NCBI RefSeq assembly: GCF_016801865.2
Contig: NC_068939.1
Coordinates: 129,360,917 to 129,424,916, forward strand
DNA length: 64,000 bases
Source of the DNA: Culex pipiens pallens
Taxonomy: Eukaryota > Arthropoda > Insecta > Diptera > Culicidae
Direction: 5' to 3'
The notes below the pieces were generated by a model. It was not told where the DNA came from and searched no databases. It saw nothing but the letters and a program-made list of their open reading frames with translations. Of the stretch, positions 1 through 12,577 are shown one piece after another. The position numbers were made by a program, and so were the translations under genes. Position 1 is the stretch's first letter, and the number at the start of each line of letters is the position of its first letter.

Positions 1-190
1 AAAGTTTTATAGCAAATTGCTGAATAATTTTCGAATCGAATGGAACCAAAATCGTGCCGATTCGATTTGAGGGAAGGAAGATATAAGCGATTGACGGATG
101 ACGCAATATTCCAGGGCCTTCGGCCCGGGTTTTTTGGAATGGCACCCCAGTACCTTCAACAAAGACGTAAGTCTACGTCAAAAAAAAGTA

Positions 191-899
191 CCAAATTCCC
201 AAATTCTAGGAATTTTGCTCCCTTTCTTATTTAGTAATCCAAAAAACACAATTACTAAATAAGGAAACCCCCTCCGTGTACGCACGAGAGCAAGCAGCAG
301 TTAAGTGTTCAGTGCTCCATCGATTTTTCGGCGGAACAATTCCTGACCCTTGGGGAACTGATGATCAAACACATATACAAAGGATAAAAAACTGTGATCT
401 AGTTTTGAGCTTTCTCTTCCTTTATCCCCTTTCCTTTGCAATTTCTGTTAGTTTTTTTTAATTTATTCTTACTCTTGCTTGTGTCTTAGTTAAAGAAATA
501 ATTGTTCCAAAATGGATTATGATGCAACACACAGCTGAAAGGAACTCCAAAACTCTGTAATGCACATCAAAATAACTCATTGTATCTTGATTATTCACCA
601 ATAAAACCGAATTGAAAATAGAAGTAAATAAGGAAAAAACGAAACTATTGGCACTACGCCCCCCGGGGCATGGCCTTCCTCTAACGTGGGATTTCTGCTC
701 CAGCGCCTCTGACGAGACAGGAGAAACCGGGACCGACGTTTTACTTCACCATCCGATAGAAGCTCAGTGGATAAGGCGGGAATCGAACCCGCGTCTCATA
801 GCATCATCGGGATCGGCAGCCGAAGCCGCTACCCCTGCGCCACGAGACCCACAAGTAAATAAGGAAAAGAGCCAAAATTCCTAGAATTTAGGAATTTGG
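191..899. repeat. Inverted repeat (MITE-like) split by a SINE
   Basis: The left arm (about 191-233) and right arm (about 856-899) are inverted copies sharing CCAAATTC, AAATTCTAGGAATTTTG and a TTATTTA block. Between them lie about 400 bases of AT-rich DNA and a younger SINE at 638-852, whose target-site duplication falls in the right arm. I read this as an old fold-back or MITE that was later a SINE target. No transposase is present and the superfamily is not clear. Confidence 0.5.
638..852 (-). mobile_element. tRNA-derived SINE with 16-bp target-site duplication
   Basis: Read on the minus strand, the element starts at 852 with a tRNA-like head: an A-box-like TGGCGCAGGGGTAGCGG followed by a B box GGTTCGATTCCCGCC. 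The remaining non-tRNA body ends near GTTTTTTC. Perfect 16-bp direct repeats (AAGTAAATAAGGAAAA) at 622-637 and 853-868 show retrotransposition. The head resembles an arginine tRNA, and the total length of about 215 bp is close to the Twin SINE family described from Culex pipiens. I could not show the second tRNA unit that Twin should have, so the family is left open. Confidence 0.8.
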
Positions 900-3062
900 A
901 ACTATTTTTTATTTCAGTGTAGGAAACGGTCAGGGCAGATTAAATCTGCGAAATTTTCGTCGCATTCGATTACCAAAACAGCGTCAAACAGTATTCATTA
1001 CGATACAAGTTCTGAAAAGTTGAACTCAAATGAGTGCTATAATGAACTTTTCAGCGCTGTTGAAAAGTTGCTGGAATTGCAAAAAGTTGATTTTCAACAC
1101 GAAGACTACAGCTGTATTTTTTCTGAATCTGAAATTACAATTTAACTTGAGTTCTTAGTGAGCATGCACTAACTTTACAAAATTCCCAGAGAAGAAACTA
1201 CTTGAATAAAGATCACCATGGGAAAACATGCAATTATGCTTCAAACTACAGATATATGTGATATTGTTCTCCTTAATGCTGAAATTAACTTTCAATTCTC
1301 AAAAGGCATAAAAACAATGGGTGGTCCTCAACGTAATAACATTGTCAACAGAAAATTGCTCCAATTTCGCTAGGGAGTGAACGCAATTTCGTTCAAAAGT
1401 GGTGCAATCCCAGCCGAGCCTCATTACCTCGAAGGACCTTGAGTCTGCGGAATAAAAAGTCACCCCTAAATCAGCCCTGGGAACATCCAGCCCAAATATA
1501 TGCAAATGGACACCTCCATCGCTCGACGAGCTCAACGAGTGTGGCCCAAATCGAGCCCTACAGTGACGATAAAGTTCCATTACGCATTACAGCCCCATAA
1601 AACCGGATGGATACTGCGCAGGCTCCCTCAATTTAAGGGGCTAATGTCTTCATAGCCAGTAATTTCCAGCTCTCCGATAAAGCGCCATAAAACTTAAGTG
1701 CCTAGCCAATCGTCAATTACCCGGGCTTCGGGAAAGCGTATAATTTGCCATTCCACGCCAAACTGTAGCAAATAAATCAATTAACCCGCAGCAGCAGCAG
1801 CAAGACTTCTTTCCGTAATTATTCGTCCGTTCGGGGTCCATTAAACTCCTGCTGGGTCTCCTGGGTGGCTCCTCGAATCTCTCTCGGATGATGGCCCTTG
1901 GCGTGGCGCAACTCCGTCGACGATTTGTACAATATCCCACCAAAATTCAATGACTTTTATGGTCGCGGGCTTGTTGTTTTTGGGGGTCCGACCTCCCCAT
2001 GGCCGAGCCGAGCCGCGCCGTAATCCATGATTTAAAGTCGGACAGCACAGTTAAGAAGCTTCCAAAGGTCGCCCCGATGCGTATTTGGACAAACCCAAAA
2101 GCAAACTCTTCGTAAGGTATTAGGAGAGGCCCGTGCAGAACACCAGAAGCTATTCATCTTGACCATAGCACACTCAATCATTCGGTGGTTGGCCCCTAAA
2201 GTACCTCCCAGCGGGCGGTCCGCGTACGCCGAGGCCGGCTTTTTTTCGGTTATGGTTAAGACCCCCAAATCCAGCCGCTTGAAGACTTGTTGAAATCGGG
2301 CCTGTTCCTGGCGACCTTTGCGGCCGGTAGCTCCGGCTTAGATCCTATTTTGGATCATAAACGGCGGTTAGGGTGCCGAAATCCAGCTGATGGGGTTCCG
2401 AGCCTAGCAAAGTGGCTGAGGTGAAAGATCTGGGTCAATTGGTGGCAGTGGTTAATTCGTTGAAATGATCCATCAGCGTGGCTGAGGGGACAGGTTGAAC
2501 GCTGTGCGTAGATCGGTGACAGGGTTGCGTAGCAGGTTTGGTTTAGCGAAGTCTTGAGACCTCAGCCTTTCAGCAGTGCTAAAGTGTCGAAGCAAAATGG
2601 TTCGCGCTTCCAGACATAATTCTCTTCTTATTTTACCTTGTCTTGTAAGTGCGATTATGTCGCGCCCCGTACCGTAATTAAACCGGTGACATTTGCCACT
2701 TAAATTCGCACACACTCACCGTCCTACACCAAGTCGCCAACTCCCGGAGAAACAAGCACAAAGTAAACAAAAAAGAAGCTATGACTTAATTAAATTTTCC
2801 ATTTACACCAGAAGCGCGCAAGGCCTTGTCGTGTTTAGAGGTTGTCGCCTGGGCCTGGCCAGATTATCACGACCAACCCGGCGTGGTTGTGCTCCACTTG
2901 CACCTTAAATGAAATCTTAAGTGTCCGGGGCGCTTCAGATTTGGCGCGCAATAAATTACACTAGCGAAAGAAGCGGTTCCTGGGCGCAAGCAGGTTGCCA
3001 GTTTTCAAAAATGACATTTGAAGAATTTTTTCTTCAAATTTTAAATCTTCGAGTCTTTAATT
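900..3062. other. Single-copy-looking non-coding DNA
   Basis: Nothing coding is convincing here: all frames are short and low in codon structure. From about 1300 to 2700 the sequence is less AT-rich than its surroundings, lacks recognisable repeats and is dotted with homeodomain-like cores (TAATTA, CAATTA, CATAAA). That would suit a regulatory region of a neighbouring developmental gene, but this is a compositional impression only. A short CAG-type triplet run (GCAGCAGCAGCAGC) lies near 1790. Confidence 0.3.
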
Positions 3063-3183
3063 GTTTAATTCTTCAATTCTTCAATTCTTCAATTCTTCAA
3101 TTCTTCAATTATTCAATTCTTCAATTCTTCAAATCTTCAATTCTTCAATTCTTCAATTCTTCAATTCTTCAATTCTTCAATTC
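3063..3183. repeat. Octanucleotide satellite (TTCAATTC)n, about 15 copies
   Basis: Tandem copies of TTCAATTC run for about 120 bases with two or three single-base variants. The unit differs by one base from the giant TTAAATTC array at 50333-53741. Peptides read through the array are low-complexity and not genes. Confidence 0.95.
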
Positions 3184-3677
3184 CTGGAGACTTCTGATCT
3201 TCAAGTAATCTTGCAACACTGCCACCATGTTAAACTTTTATCATGTCGGTATCACCACGCTGTAGTCGTTTTTTTCCCTCGCACTTCAAAACATTGTAAC
3301 CTGCACCCGCGAATGTCACCCGGTGGCGGCAGCTTCAAGTGGCGGTTTTCCGTTTCATATGCAAATGTTCCGCCCTGGTCCATGATGTACGCGCAACGTG
3401 GCGGCACCAGAACATGACCCGATCTGCGACCCGAGATGTGGTCATCTCGACAGAAGACGAAAACGAACGTGTACCGGGTAGTTGGAGCAGCCGTGGCCAT
3501 AATTGAATTAATTATGATTAAAGGTGAGTCACGGTGGAGGTGGAGTGGCGGGAGAAAAAAAGTTAATTAAAAAATTACAACTCTGCGCACGTCACACGGG
3601 AGAGCATGTGGACTGTATTATTTTAAAGTATGTACTTTTTTTCAAAAAGAAATAAACCACCTAATATTTAGCATAAT
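3184..3677. other. Non-coding spacer between two satellites
   Basis: Moderately GC-rich non-repetitive sequence. I see no gene, no tRNA-like element and no splice-supported reading frame. Confidence 0.4.
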
Positions 3678-4070
3678 AGTATTTTAGTATTTTAGTATTT
3701 TAGTATTTTAGTATTTTAGTATTTTAGTATTTTAGTATTTTAGTATTTTAGTATTTTAGTATTTTAGTATTTTAGTATTTTAGTATTTTAGTATTTTAGT
3801 ATTTTAGTATTTTAGTATTTTAGTATTTTAGTATTTTAGTATTTTAGTATTTTAGTATTTTAGTATTTTAGTATTTTAGTATTTTAGTATTTTAGTATTT
3901 TAGTATTTTAGTATTTTAGTATTTTAGTATTTTAGTATTTTAGTATTTTAGTATTTTAGTATTTTAGTATTTTAGTATTTTAGTATTTTAGTATTTTAGT
4001 ATTTTAGTATTTTAGTAATTTAGTATTTTAGTATTTTAGTATTTTAGTATTTTAGTATTTTAGTATTTTA
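3678..4070. repeat. Octanucleotide satellite (AGTATTTT)n, about 49 copies
   Basis: About 393 bases of AGTATTTT are repeated almost perfectly, with one visible variant near 4015-4020 (AGTAATTT). On the minus strand the unit is AAAATACT, one base away from the AAAATTCT array at 49525-49845. The homogeneity suggests recent expansion. Confidence 0.97.
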
Positions 4071-4655
4071 AGAGTTTCTAAAATTAAAAATTTATGTGAT
4101 AATGCTTTCAATTGACCATTATGTGTATCATACTGATATTTGGTAAGATTTAACTGTCAGACTCAAGTAAATTGCACTGCAATTTTCATTTTCGCATTAC
4201 AACGTGAAAACAATTGCTAATCAGAAATTGGATTTTATCAATCAATACAACGCAAAAATGTCTAATTAATACGTCTTTGAAAAACCTTCCAAGTAGTTCT
4301 GTAACATTAAACTTTTATTTTATTGATGTTATTTCTAAAATTTTAAATTAAAATTTAAAATAATATAATTAATGGAACCACCCAATCTTAGTTAGAGACC
4401 ATTATCAAATTTTCTGATTTAACTTTTATTTTAAAATTTTTTATGCCGTTATTTCTAAAATTTTAATTTTGGAACAACCCTAACTTAACTGAAGACCATT
4501 TTTGAAATTTTCTATTTCAACTTTTTTTTTAAATATATACAGCAATTCCATTTGAAAAGAGCCTAAACCGAAAAAAAGTTCTCAGGTCGGACTCAATGAT
4601 TTTTTCTGGAGGTACCTTGATCAAAATAATAAGACCCGTATTTTTTTTTGTTTGG
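4071..4655. other. AT-rich non-coding DNA
   Basis: Very AT-rich with degenerate A/T runs. Two approximate copies of a block ending TTTCTAAAATTTTAA occur near 4330 and 4450, so it is probably old repeat debris. No gene is seen. Confidence 0.35.
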
Positions 4656-5290
4656 CCATTAGGGTGAGCTACACCGTGCAAGGGTGGTCCCAAAAATGGA
4701 TTTTTTGTCATTTTTAGCAAAAATCACATTAAAAAAAATCATAACTCCACGCCATTTTGATCGATTTTAGTTGTCTTGGACGCAATTAAAAGGTTATCAG
4801 CTATTAACAAACTTTTTCGTACTGATAACTCGTGGAGAATACATGCAATCCCTCATGTTTTCACATCAATTTTTTCTGTTTTACAACATTCTAGAACATT
4901 GGTACACGCTAAAAAGTAGCCCTAAAAAGATAAAAAACGCTTTTTTAAATTGAAAAAAATGTTTTAAATTTCCCATAAAATGGCATGTTTTTCGACGTTT
5001 TTTTTTTTCGAAATACATCATATTGGGCATCCTTTTGACACCACAGTCCTATCTATTCACGGATTCGAGCCTCGAATTTCGAGCTACAGACCACTGAATT
5101 AACGTGCCATATTAAAAATCCAGAAAAAAGGAGTCGTGCCGCCCCTCCATCAAGAGATATTGAGAAATAGATCTCGCATTCGTGGTCAGAGTGAAATTAA
5201 CCCTTAGAGCAAAGTTTCACGGAAATCGAAGAGGGACAACTTTTTCCGATTTCGAGCTGACCAAGTTCGAGCTTGATCAGAAAAAAAGTT
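4656..5290. mobile_element. Diverged single-arm copy of the 47.4-48.8 kb palindromic element
   Basis: From about 4850 to 5260 this stretch follows the right arm of the palindrome at 47427-48777. Shared blocks include TTAAATTTCCCATAAAATG, a TTTTGACACCA block, a 'CCGCCCCTCC..CA.GAGATAT' block and AGTTTCACG.AAATCGAAGAGG, in the same order. The left part (4656-4720) carries a TTAGGGTG start and a GGGTGGTCC motif like the element at 25431. It is therefore an old, one-armed or composite copy with no coding capacity. Confidence 0.6.
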
Positions 5291-8200
5291 GATTTCGAGT
5301 GTTGATAGGTTTTGAGTTGGAATAACCCATAAGCATTATCCTAAGATAATAATCATGATCAGTATTTGCTCCAAACTAAACTTCCACTGTATTACCTACC
5401 CAGATTATGTAGATACAATGGCGCTGCTCAATAGTTCAATCAATCTGAAGGTCTCAACCCTGAATCGAACCCAGCAGAGATCACAATAATTGGACTCTCT
5501 CGTTACGATCGCTCTAATAAGCATATTATTCTTTAACGCTGCTCGGATACCCACAAACCCGGCTGTCAAAACCCGTTCCCAGCCCCAATTGAAATGTAAG
5601 TGGTTTTGATCCTAATTTCCCCCTTCTTTTCACCGGTGGCTCAACAACAATTGCGCCATGATGCCATCTCACCAGTAGCAAACCCAACAACAGGGGTAGA
5701 AATTACACCGGTGGAGAAGACACGCAGGAACGAAATCAAAGCACAACCACCATCAATCAATCATCGAGAGCGTGCTCTAACAACATAATTTCAAATCAGC
5801 TTCCAACCCCGAAAGTCGCGCTTCGCTGGCCGCACCTCGTGGGCCCTCAATGACAGACCCACAGGGCCCAGCTAGTGCCATTTAGCAGCGTGACGTCACA
5901 CCGTGCCAACCCAAGGGGGGCATTTCCAAGGGAGGGGGACCTCCCTAAGGTATGCTTCTCCTAGGAGTAGGTTAAAGGTTTGGCATCAAGGTCGTGAAAT
6001 AGGAAGGTTGGAAAGAAAAACAGAATTGTTTGTTTCAGATTCCTGATTTCTAGTTTAGGTTTACATTTGGCTAGACAAACACTAAATGACGCCAACCTTT
6101 CACTTTAGGACCTTGACATACTAGACTTGACGCCAAGTTTTCCTCCGAGTAATCTACGGAATGTCTCTCTGGACCACCAGTTCCAAACGTAACGGACAAA
6201 TGCGGATATCTGTAGCAACTTTTTATCCGAAACTTGAATAATGGGTTCGTTCGTTGAAACCAACCCGAGTAGAGAGGGTCACGTTGGGGAGGCAGTGGCA
6301 GGAAGAAATGACATTAGGTGGTCTCGTTTAAGACCAAATTTAGACGAAGGAGGAAGAAGGTGGCTGGGGCAGATTGAAGCGAAAATACGAGGAAAATAGG
6401 TGAGATTTGAAGAGAGGGGGTCTTGAGGACAAGAGGGGGGACCTACCGAAGTGACTCTCGCGCTGGGAGTTCCCTGGCGGTCAAAACGGTTTCCGATGTG
6501 GGACATGCGGAGGCAGCAGAGGCGTTTACATTTTCGATTAAATTAAGTCACAAGCAATTAAGTCGTGAGGTCAGTTGGCGTGGGGATGTATTCACAGAAG
6601 GTTGGAAGCAGTTTTGCTGAATGTTTGCATTTGCTGGACGTAAAAAATGAAGATTTGAAAGAAGACCAGATATAAATTTAAAGAACAACTAAGTATCCCT
6701 CATTTTTACGACACATACAATCAATTACACTCTATACTTTTCGAATCTGCAATTTGCATGACCCACATCAGGCTGCAAGATTGATTACTGCTGGGAACAC
6801 GCACAAACACTGCAACCAACGAGTTCACATCGATTTTACCACTTAATTTGCTTAAATCGCTATCACACCTTCGTTAGCACTCGACATGTTTTCCCCTGTG
6901 TCCAAGTCACACCAACTACGCTGGTGACCCACTGAACAGTGCGTGTTAATTCGAAATGTCGATTTTTGGTGTATAATTACAAGAAATTAATTCAGATAGC
7001 CCACATCCTGAGAAGGGTAACGATTTTCGACTCGTTTTCGTCAAGGCTGCCAGACAAAACCAGCAACTAACTTAACTGACTGACTTGAAACACCAGAGTT
7101 GTAATGATATCAGCCTGACTGGTGCTAAAATGGCCATATCCTCCTCGACCCCCCTCTAGCCGTATCGGCCGTCAATTACCCGTTCCAATCGGGCCGTTAT
7201 AATGTTCTGAAATTTATTAAACACCACAATTACAGCTCCTTTTACAGCCCCGACAAAATCAACTCCTCGCGCGCGTAAACACCTCGCCACCCAGACGACG
7301 ACGACGACGACGGTGGTGGGCCACCTCAGGCACCTTGTAGCATTGGTAAGGACTCGCGGACGAATCTTGGCGGGTCTGACAACTATAGTCGTTTGTACCC
7401 TCTAATGAGTATGATTAGAGAGCGCAGTCGGCATCGTCATCTGATTTGGTACACTGCTACTGGGGTAAAAAAAAAACAACATTTTTGTGACAGGTTGGTT
7501 GCAAATAACTCAAACAGATAGATTTTGATTTTTGTTGATCAAAATAATACAAAAAGGTTTACAACACATTCTTAAAGAGCCCGGTCGAGTTTTTGAACAG
7601 ATTTTTTCGTATAATACAGATTTGTAATGAATTTCATGATGAAAATTATAACTAAAATGGAATGCTTTCCTGTTATCACCAATCCCAAATTTATTTCACA
7701 GTCGGTTTATTTTGAAAGGATAGTTGGACAGATTTGAAGTATTAATTAATTAAATTGAAGTATTAATTCAGTACTAAATTAGCACTGGAATGTTTTGAAG
7801 TAGTAAATAAGCTTTGCGAATGCTTCAAAGTACCAAAACTTTGCAGCATTACAACTGGTATTAAATCACCATTTACGACCTTGAAAATGTGCTTCAAAGC
7901 ATTTGATGTTTATCAACAAAGTAACCCATCGATACGGGAAACATTTCAACCAGGCACGCTCTTATTGACTTTAATCCTTCTCCCGTCATACCGTTCCAAT
8001 AAGCGTGCGGGCTAAGGCGCAGTTCCCCAAGTGTGCATCAGTTTTATTTTTCAATTCCCGCTGATTGAAGTGTTTTTTTGTTTTTTTTTTTTTTTTGTGG
8101 GAAACTGCAGCCTGTAATGAAGCCAAATTTTTCAAAACATATTCCCATAGCACAAAGGACATTATCAAAAGTTCTCTGATAAATTGAATGACTTTTCTCA

Positions 8201-8849
8201 CAAGCAAAAAGCTGCTTTCCGGAAGTCTGATACACTTTGTGAAATTTTGCCAACCGTGGACCTAGCACTCCTCGGAAAAGCAGTTCCCGTTAGCCGTTAG
8301 CCAGTGCTTGTCCCTTTTAACCCGTAATTAATTGTACTGCACTTGACTGGATGGCCGCAATTTGCTGAGTGATAATGGATAATTTGCGTCCAACGAAATG
8401 ACAACGGAAACTCGAAACAGCAGAAACAAAGTCTTAATTAATGTTCGATGCATCAACCACATCGATTAAAACTTTCAAAACAAACACCCATTTCAGAATA
8501 CATCAGTTGGCTGGCACGCATCCTGGAGATCGACGAGAAAAATGCAAGAATAACATCAAAGTGTCACACTCACACATGAAATGGAACAGGAAAAAAAACA
8601 AAGGAGGCCCACCACCAAGTGTGAGTGGAGCAGCTGTTCTTTTTTTCCCCCAGCCTTGACGTCGATAAAGCAGTTTGTTTTTGTTCGAGCTTTCGGCGAA
8701 GCATTAAATCGGCATCACTGTGCGCCACTTGAAATATTTCTCAAGGGAAAAGTGCTGATTAAATGTTTTGAAGCATTATTTGCTGGTATTAAATGCCAAT
8801 ATAATGCTGATTTGATGCTGCTATTTAGTGATTCGCGGTTATTTGGGAA
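5291..8849. other. Long single-copy-looking non-coding region
   Basis: No gene is supported in these 3.5 kb. Two weakly inverted blocks about a GGTT..AGG..TTGGC..CAAGGTC motif lie near 5970 and 6095. The 7130-7320 portion is unusually GC-rich, with CGTCAATTACCCG, GGCCGTTATAA and a GACGACGAC triplet run. Together with clean TAATTA-type cores this looks like conserved regulatory DNA, but only comparison with another mosquito could show that. Confidence 0.3.
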
Positions 8850-9205
8850 CAATAACAAACACGTTTTGTTTTTGTTTGACCAATCTGTGCATTGCCCCGA
8901 AGTTTCGAGCTCGTTCCTGTGTCAAACGCGTTCTGACCTGAAATCCTTTTTGGCCAATTGTAGCACTTACATCAATTTTCAGTTTCTGTGTTAAGATACA
9001 ACAAACACGACAAGATTGAAACTTCTTTCATATGAAAAGTGTTTTTTTCGGTTTATATTGAATATCTCAGGATTGAAATCGAATTTTGAAGATCTGTGAA
9101 GGTCAACGGGTAAGGCATGGTGAGCTGCACAAAAAAAGCGTTCTTAACTCAATTTGGCCCAACATCGACATACGACAAGTTAGCACCACAACGACGATTT
9201 GCTGA
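8850..9205 (+). repeat. Dispersed repeat, copy A
   Basis: Shares ordered blocks with 10355-10765: CAATAACAAACACGTTTTGTT, CAAACGCGTTCTGAC, CACTTACATCAATTTTCAG, a block starting GAATATCTCAGGATTGAAAT and CGTTCTTAACTCAATTTGG. Spacing differs by small indels. It is a non-coding transposon-like repeat of unknown class; a third fragment lies at 63485-63580. Confidence 0.75.
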
Positions 9206-9439
9206 TTTTTGAAGAGAAATAGTAAACAATAAGATTTTGAAATATTTATATCCAATGATTGTTTTAAAATCAGTTGTATATTTTTTTATTTGTGACCCTC
9301 ATACCACTTTGATTTTTGTGTTAACATAAAAAAAAATGAATGTTGATTTAAAGGTTAGAGATGGGGAGAATAATTTGATGGTTGGTCACTTTTCTAACAT
9401 CCGAATATATGAGAAACCACATTTCTATGCATAGCTTTT

Positions 9440-9893
9440 GAATTACTTATAGATACTTCTATCTGTATAAAACTCAATATACGGGACCCTAAACCAAGTT
9501 GAAAATAGCAAAAAATCCGATGGTAAAATCGCATGCAAAAACATGCTTATCACCTTTGTTAGCAAAAGCATGTAATATTGTATGAGAAATCGTGTACACA
9601 AAAAGTATGTACCGAAGAAAAAAAATCTGAAAAAATCACAAAGGTGATGTGTATGCTTTTGCATGCGATTTTACACAGATTTTTTTACTGTGAATGCAAT
9701 CGGTTTGGGTTGAATCGATTCTGCAAGTTCCGAAAAACTAGTCTGTTAGTTACATACATACATACACACAGACATTTGTTCAGTTTTCGATTCTGAGTCG
9801 ATATGTATAAATGAAGGTGCGTCTACGAAGTGCTTTTAAAAATTGCATTTTTAGAACAGAATCATAGTCTTACCTCAGTGAGGAAGGCAAAAA
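9440..9893 (+). mobile_element. Non-autonomous element with GAGGAAGGCAAAA 3' end
   Basis: Ends with a block I associate with a dispersed mosquito repeat: TTTCGATTCTGAGTCGATA, ATGAAGGTG.GTCTACGA, then TTACCTCAGTGAGGAAGGC and an A run. A minus-strand relative of this terminal block is at 37608-37655. Upstream, an internal imperfect inverted repeat pairs AAAATCGCATGCAAAA.CATG (9525) with GCTTTTGCATGCGATTTTA (9656). No protein is encoded. Confidence 0.55.
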
Positions 9894-10354
9894 TCGAATG
9901 AAAAATGTATTTGGCTTCGACCGCTCGCAATTGGAAGTTATGCTCAGCCAGTATACCAGTTAACAAGCCATTTTTAGTAGGGGATTTTCTTCAGAAGAAT
10001 AACACGCCGAAACGACGTAACCTGTTGTCCCAAACGTAATGAAATTATTGCATGCGAATTTCTAAACCGGTTACATAGAGAGTTCCAAAAGATTGCAGGC
10101 TTTTTTGTAATTCAGTATTACAAGGATTTGTGCTTTATTGTAATTAAAAATTACAATTACAAATATAATCTTGTTACTTTTTTGTAACTTTTAATTACAA
10201 ATGGTTGATTTGTAATATACGATCATGTTTCTAAACAATAATTAAAATATCGACGTCTTCGTGCTATCTTGTCGCAGCCGCCATTTTGACGTTCCGAGAA
10301 AAACGTATTTTAATGTTTGACCTTGAATAAACAAAAACAAAACACGCAATGTAA
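9894..10354. other. Spacer with ATTACAA-rich inverted motifs
   Basis: Between 10100 and 10225 the motif TTGTAAT/ATTACAA recurs on both strands at least seven times and can fold into several small stems. It may be a small MITE remnant. The flanking sequence from about 10270 (GAGAAAAACGTATTTTAATG) is shared with 63485-63580. Confidence 0.4.
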
Positions 10355-10765
10355 CCAATAACAAACACGTTTTGTTCGGTTGACCATTATGTTCATTATC
10401 CCGAAGTTTGGTTGAAGTTGGTTGCTGGAGTCCCGAGTTATCATTACAAATGTTTACGGTAGTCTAACTTTTACGTGCGTCAAACGCGTTCTGACTTGAA
10501 ATCCCTTTGGCCAGTTGTCGCACTTACATCAATTTTCAGGGAGTGACAAGATAGCACGACAAGATTGAAACTACTTTCATATGTAAAGTGACAAAAATGC
10601 ACGGAGTTTTTTCGGATTTCGTTGAATATCTCAGGATTGAAATCGAATTTTGGGGATCTGTGAAGGTCAAAAGATGAAGCATTGTGAGTTGCACAAAATG
10701 GCGTTCTTAACTCAATTTGGCCCAAAATGCACGTACGACAAGTTAGCACGACGGCGACAATATAA
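10355..10765 (+). repeat. Dispersed repeat, copy B
   Basis: Second copy of the repeat at 8850-9205 in the same orientation. It ends with CGACAAGTTAGCACGAC, as copy A does with a one-base change. The two copies are about 1.5 kb apart, so they could form a direct-repeat deletion or duplication pair. Confidence 0.75.
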
Positions 10766-11627
10766 TACTTCTTAGTAACGATTTCTCAAGTACACACGAT
10801 TAACTGAAAAATGTTGAATCAATTAATTTTAATTTAAAATACATACAAAACAATAAAACTATTTTGACAGATTGAATTTTGATCGACTAAGTTTTTTCAG
10901 TTTCAGTTAAACTTCTTCAGAGACTTTGGAAAACTGAAAAAAATTAAACTCGCAGGCAGAATAAATAGATTATAGAGAAATGATTGTTAAACATTTCATC
11001 TAAAGCAACATAATCATAAAGTATAAAATAAAGCTTGCCCAACACCTTTACACGGTGTCTGGTTTTAGCACGCGCAACGATTGCGGTGGTGGCGCGGCAA
11101 CATTATAAACACACTGCTCAAACAAAACTGCTGATTTTTATCAGTAATAGCTACCCATTAAATCACGCGGCCCCCGGTACGCTCGCCAGGCTTCTCGTAT
11201 CCAACCAACGGCAAATAGGTTATGTTCAAAGGCCTTTACGGCTTGGATCCATTTACCGCAAACGCGTGCAATTATTAGCGCCTGGTTTGTGTCTGTTTAA
11301 ATATCCTACGGGTGGGGTGGTGGAGGTGTGGGTTGTGTCTTCCCTTCGATAGTCCATCAAGGTGTATTAGCGGAATTGGATCGGTCATTACGGTGTTGTT
11401 GATCAGCCGCACTTCGAAGGACATTCCTCACGATCGATGATGAAAGCTGATTTGTTAGAGGATATGAGCTTTAGAGTAATTTATTATTTAATAGGTTGAT
11501 CACGGTAATTAACAACAGATATCATTACAGAAATTAAGTGAGGCTGTTTCACCTCATTAGGTGGGGAGTTATAGAGCAAAGGACAAACGATGACAAATTA
11601 CTGAATGTCGGAAGTGACTTGAATATT
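10766..11627. other. Intergenic DNA 3' of the first secreted-protein gene
   Basis: No repeat or gene is recognised. It contains the downstream flank of the minus-strand gene that ends at 11628. Confidence 0.35.
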
Positions 11628-12527
11628 TTATTTAAAACAGCCTGAACATGAACAACTGGAAATACTTCTCCGGATACCCTGGATGGCATCCTGTATGTCG
11701 GCACCGATGGCAGCGGCACAGTTCTGATTGAAAGGAACGCCAGCCTGCGTCCAGAACCTTGGAAAACCTTGTAAGTTGGCAACTGCCCATGTGGCAGTTT
11801 GCATTAGGTTGGGAAGTCCATTGAAAAACTGGAAATAATTCATGACAATTTTATAAATTTAAATTTACACCAAAGAAAGCTTGCTTACCGCGGCGGTACA
11901 GTTGCTCGATCCCGGTGAACAGTACTTCAACTGGCCCAGAATCACATCCGAAACGGCCTTGCCATCGTTCATCAACATTTGCGTTCCCGCGGTTGGTTGA
12001 TCGGCAAACTGCATGTCCTCGCGGAAGCACTGCGCCAACCGACCCACGGAAATCCTCGGCTGCACCAAGTTCTGCGCGTGCTGCTGGGCACAGGCACGTT
12101 TCGGCGACAAGAAGAACTCGGTCATCGCGTTCAGGATGTTCTGGACGACGACCTGCGACGGTGCCATCACGTCATCCGTGATGGTTTGGCGGAACTCGGC
12201 CAGCACCTGGGGCACTTCTCCGGTGAACCAATTGAACCCGCCCAACATGTTACCGATGTTGATGTTCTGATTTGGGAAACGGGCCTGCAGATCCGTCAGG
12301 CCCTTGGTCATGTGTTGCTGCAGGCCGGAAATTGCAGCCGACGCCAGGTTCGCCTGGGTATTGATGGTTCCGTTGATGACCACGGAAGCGTTGTTCAGCT
12401 GAGCTAGTCCCGATTGGATTGCGGCGTAGTTGGCTTGCGTTAGCGAGTACCAATCGAAAGCCTGGATTAGTAACGGCATCGTTGCGAATACGAACAGAAC
12501 TATCGTTTGGAGGTTGCACTTTCCCAT
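11628..12527 (-). CDS. Secreted protein of unknown family, paralogue 1 (two exons)
   Basis: Exon 1 runs 12527-11889 and exon 2 runs 11828-11628, joined in phase 0 across a 59-base intron that starts GTAAGC and ends TTTCCAG; the product is 279 residues. A signal peptide (about residues 1-23, hydrophobic, ending LIQA) precedes a mature start FDWYSLTQANYAAIQ. Mature cysteines include KRAC, LAQC, KYC, SNC and QNC, plus a Cys/Ser-rich tail (SSCSCSGC) that the sister gene lacks. Sequons (NNAS, INGT) suggest glycosylation. The start follows CCACC and a TATAAG box about 50 bases upstream. The stop codon overlaps an AATAAA signal. It lies head-to-head with the paralogue at 14061, 1.5 kb away, with matching intron position and phase. 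I do not recognise the family; secretion is inferred, the role is unknown. Confidence 0.9.
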
Positions 12528-12571
12528 GGTGGTTTTGGTCTGTTTGTAAGGTTCATCTGCGGTTTCGCGTA

Positions 12572-12577
12572 CTTATA
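12572..12577 (-). promoter_or_regulatory. TATA box of secreted paralogue 1
   Basis: TATAAG on the minus strand, within AGTATAAGTACG, 45-50 bases upstream of the ATG at 12527. Position and sequence suit a core promoter. Confidence 0.6.

Noticed and set aside
770..852. Possible functional tRNA gene (minus strand)
   Set aside because: A and B boxes are present, but the cloverleaf is imperfect and the unit is fused to a SINE body with a target duplication.
3058..4070. CRISPR-like array
   Set aside because: Units are 8-bp tandem repeats without spacers, in a eukaryotic genome.
11915..12407. Plus-strand frames of up to 142 codons opposite paralogue 1
   Set aside because: Antisense shadows of a coding exon; the minus-strand product has a signal peptide and a homologue 1.5 kb away.
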